64,000 bases of DNA, taken from contig NC_073342.2 of the NCBI RefSeq assembly GCF_027580225.2, positions 14,521,501-14,585,500 of the forward strand, in the 5' to 3' direction. Both the position numbers and the translations under genes were made by a program. The notes beneath the pieces are model-generated. The model had not been told where the DNA came from. It saw nothing but the letters and a program-made list of their open reading frames with translations, and did not search any database. Positions 62,101-64,000 of the stretch are shown piece by piece. This stretch comes from Misgurnus anguillicaudatus. Its lineage: Eukaryota > Chordata > Actinopteri > Cypriniformes > Cobitidae. Each line of letters opens with the position of its first letter. The first letter of the stretch is position 1.

Positions 62101-64000
62101 GCCTCCTCTTTTCCCCCTCCTCCTCTCTCTCGGACTACCTTACCGGTCTCCCTCCGCTGGCCGAGTTCCTCGGCTTCTTGTCTGGCCCTCATTGACTCTG
62201 GCTCCGAGGGTAGCTTCGTGGATGAGGCATGGGCTTTACGGCACGGCATTCCGCTGGTGAACCTTCAGGAACCCACAACTGTATTTGCCTTGGATGGGCG
62301 GATACTAGCTAAGGTTGGTCGTGTCACTGCACCTGTGAGTCTCATCGTATCTGGCAACCACCGAGAGACTATTTCTTTTTTAGTTTTTCACTCCCCTATT
62401 ACCCCTATTGTTTTGGGCCATCCTTGGCTGGTTGAACATAACCCTCAGATTAACTGGTTAAAAAGCTCCATTCTGTCTTGGGGTCTGTCATGTCATGTGA
62501 AGTGTTTAGTCTCTGCTGTGTCTCCTGTTTCTTCTGTTTCTGTGTTTCAGGAGGAACCGGGTGATTTATCAGGGGTTCCTGAGGAGTATGCCGATCTGCG
62601 AGCGGTTTTCAGTCGTTCCCGGGCTGCCTCTCTTCCTCCGCACCGTCCTTACGATTGTTGCATCGAGCTCCTCCCGGGCACCACGCCCCCCCGGGGAAGC
62701 CTTTATTCCCTTTCGGGTCCCGAGCGTAAGGCTCTTGAGAAATATCTCTCTGAATCTTTAGAGGCCGGTACTATTGTCCCTTCCTCCTCTCCTGCTGGTG
62801 CGGGGTTCTTTTTTGTGAAGAAGAAAGACGGTTCGTTGCGCCCCTGCATTGATTACAGAGGTCTTAATAGCATTACCATTAAGAATCGTTATCCACTCCC
62901 CCTAATGTCGTCGGCCTTTGAGATCTTGCAGGGGGCGCAGTTCTTCACAAAACTGGACCTACGTAACGCGTATCACTTGGTGCGCATCAGGGAGGGGGAA
63001 GAATGGAAGACGGCTTTTAATACCCCCCTTGGTCATTTTGAATACCGGGTCCTCCCCTTCGGGCTCGTCAACGCCCCCTCCGTGTTTCAAGCCTTGGTCA
63101 ATGACGTTCTCAGAGACATGTTGAATATTTTCGTGTTTGTTTACATTGATGACATTCTAATTTTTTCCCCCTCTCTCCAGGTGCATGTGCAGCACGTTCG
63201 CCAGGTCTTACAACGTCTCCTCGAGAATAAGTTATTTGTTAAGGCTGAGAAATGTACGTTTCATGCGCGCACTACGACTTTTCTTGGCTCCGTGATTTCC
63301 CCCCAGGGCATTAGTATGGATCCCTCTAAGGTTAGTGCCGTCACTGATTGGCCCGCTCCGGACTCTCGCGTCTCGCTTCAGCGGTTCTTAGGGTTTGCCA
63401 ATTTTTACCGTCGGTTTATTCGGAATTTCAGTCAGGTGGCAGCCCCCCTTACTGCGCTTACGTCTATTAAGACCCGCTTTAGTTGGAGTGACGCTGCCCA
63501 GACGGCTTTTGATCACCTTAAGTCTCTTTTCTCATCAGCCCCCATTCTTATTTACCCCGACGTCTCTAGAGAATTTATCGTTGAGGTGGATGCCTCCGAG
63601 GTGGGTGTCGGGGCTATCCTCTCCCAGCGCTCGCCCGCTGACGGGAGGATACACCCTTGCGCTTTTTTCTCCCACCGGCTTTCGCCGGCCGAACGTAACT
63701 ATGATGTGGGGGATCGCGAACTCCTGGCCATACGTCTCGCGCTTGGGGAGTGGCGTCACTGGCTCGAGGGGTCGTTATTGCCGTTCGTGGTCTGGACAGA
63801 CCACCGTAATCTCGAGTACATCCGTTCGGCTAAAAGGCTCAATGCTCGTCAAGCCCGTTGGTCTCTCTTTTTTACGCGTTTTAATTTCACTATTTCCTTT
63901 CGACCCGGTTCAAAAAACATAAAGCCTGATGCCCTCTCTCGTCAGTTCGCTCCCCCCGATTCTGTTCCCACCGTGGAAGGCATAGTTTCGCCGCAGATGG
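62062..64000 (+). CDS. pol: Pol polyprotein of Ty3/gypsy retrotransposon, cut by window end
   Basis: Frame -1 to gag, open to the last base. Domains in order: aspartic protease with [11 protein letters not shown] (catalytic Asp at 62194); reverse transcriptase from about 62630 to 63330, with palm Asp in [10 protein letters not shown] (62956) and the YIDD box at 63142-63153; RNase H from about 63570, with [14 protein letters not shown] (Asp 63589), a Glu in DRELLAI and an Asp in [10 protein letters not shown]; then a connection ending KPDALSRQF. Integrase would lie beyond the window. No stop or frameshift is seen, so this copy may be young. Protease-RT-RNase H order and motifs are those of Ty3/gypsy, not copia. 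Confidence 0.9.

Noticed and set aside
61431..63922. Other-frame ORFs overlapping gag and pol
   Set aside because: They are shadows of the gag and pol frames, which carry the zinc knuckle, protease, RT and RNase H motifs.

Overview
The window looks like teleost DNA, most likely from a cypriniform fish (inference). It is AT-rich and intron-rich. It is saturated with fish-type DNA transposons (hAT, Tc1-like, TTAA- and TA-flanked MITEs), a LINE, a DIRS-like element and Ty3/gypsy elements. The only clear host genes are a tandem array of MHC class I-like heavy-chain genes, all on the + strand.

The array: gene 1 (1448-2318) is the 3' part of a copy cut by the window edge; it has a broken splice donor and a broken acceptor. 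A relic leader exon lies at about 7350-7428 and is cut off by a DIRS-like element. Gene 2 (11136-25445) has every exon in frame, but the donor after alpha-1 is TT instead of GT. Gene 3 (29280-45917) has six exons, two transposon-filled introns of about 6.6-7.2 kb, and an unusual cytoplasmic tail. Gene 4 (49269-51961) is compact (2.7 kb), has seven exons and shows no lesion. Each full copy encodes a signal peptide, alpha-1, alpha-2, an Ig C1-set alpha-3, a transmembrane helix and a short tail, all joined at phase-1 introns. Residues that anchor peptide ends in classical class I are not evident, so these look non-classical. L lineage is my best guess, by exclusion.

Between and inside the genes, the DNA is mostly transposons inserted into one another. 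Target duplications can be read for many. Three hAT-type elements are nested in gene 2 intron 1 (12167-17471, 13612-16914, 13696-14597). Three TA-flanked elements are nested downstream of gene 4 (53288-60471, 54201-60368, 54347-60277). The innermost of these carries a 94-bp satellite-like array, a 325-352 bp tandem array and a possible small spliced gene.

The right edge (60482-64000) holds the 5' LTR, gag and part of pol of a well-preserved Ty3/gypsy retrotransposon. Its gag-pol junction has a textbook -1 frameshift signal: a slippery heptamer, a 6-nt spacer and a 7-bp stem that encloses the gag stop codon.

I saw no tRNA, rRNA gene, CRISPR array or prokaryotic-type operon.
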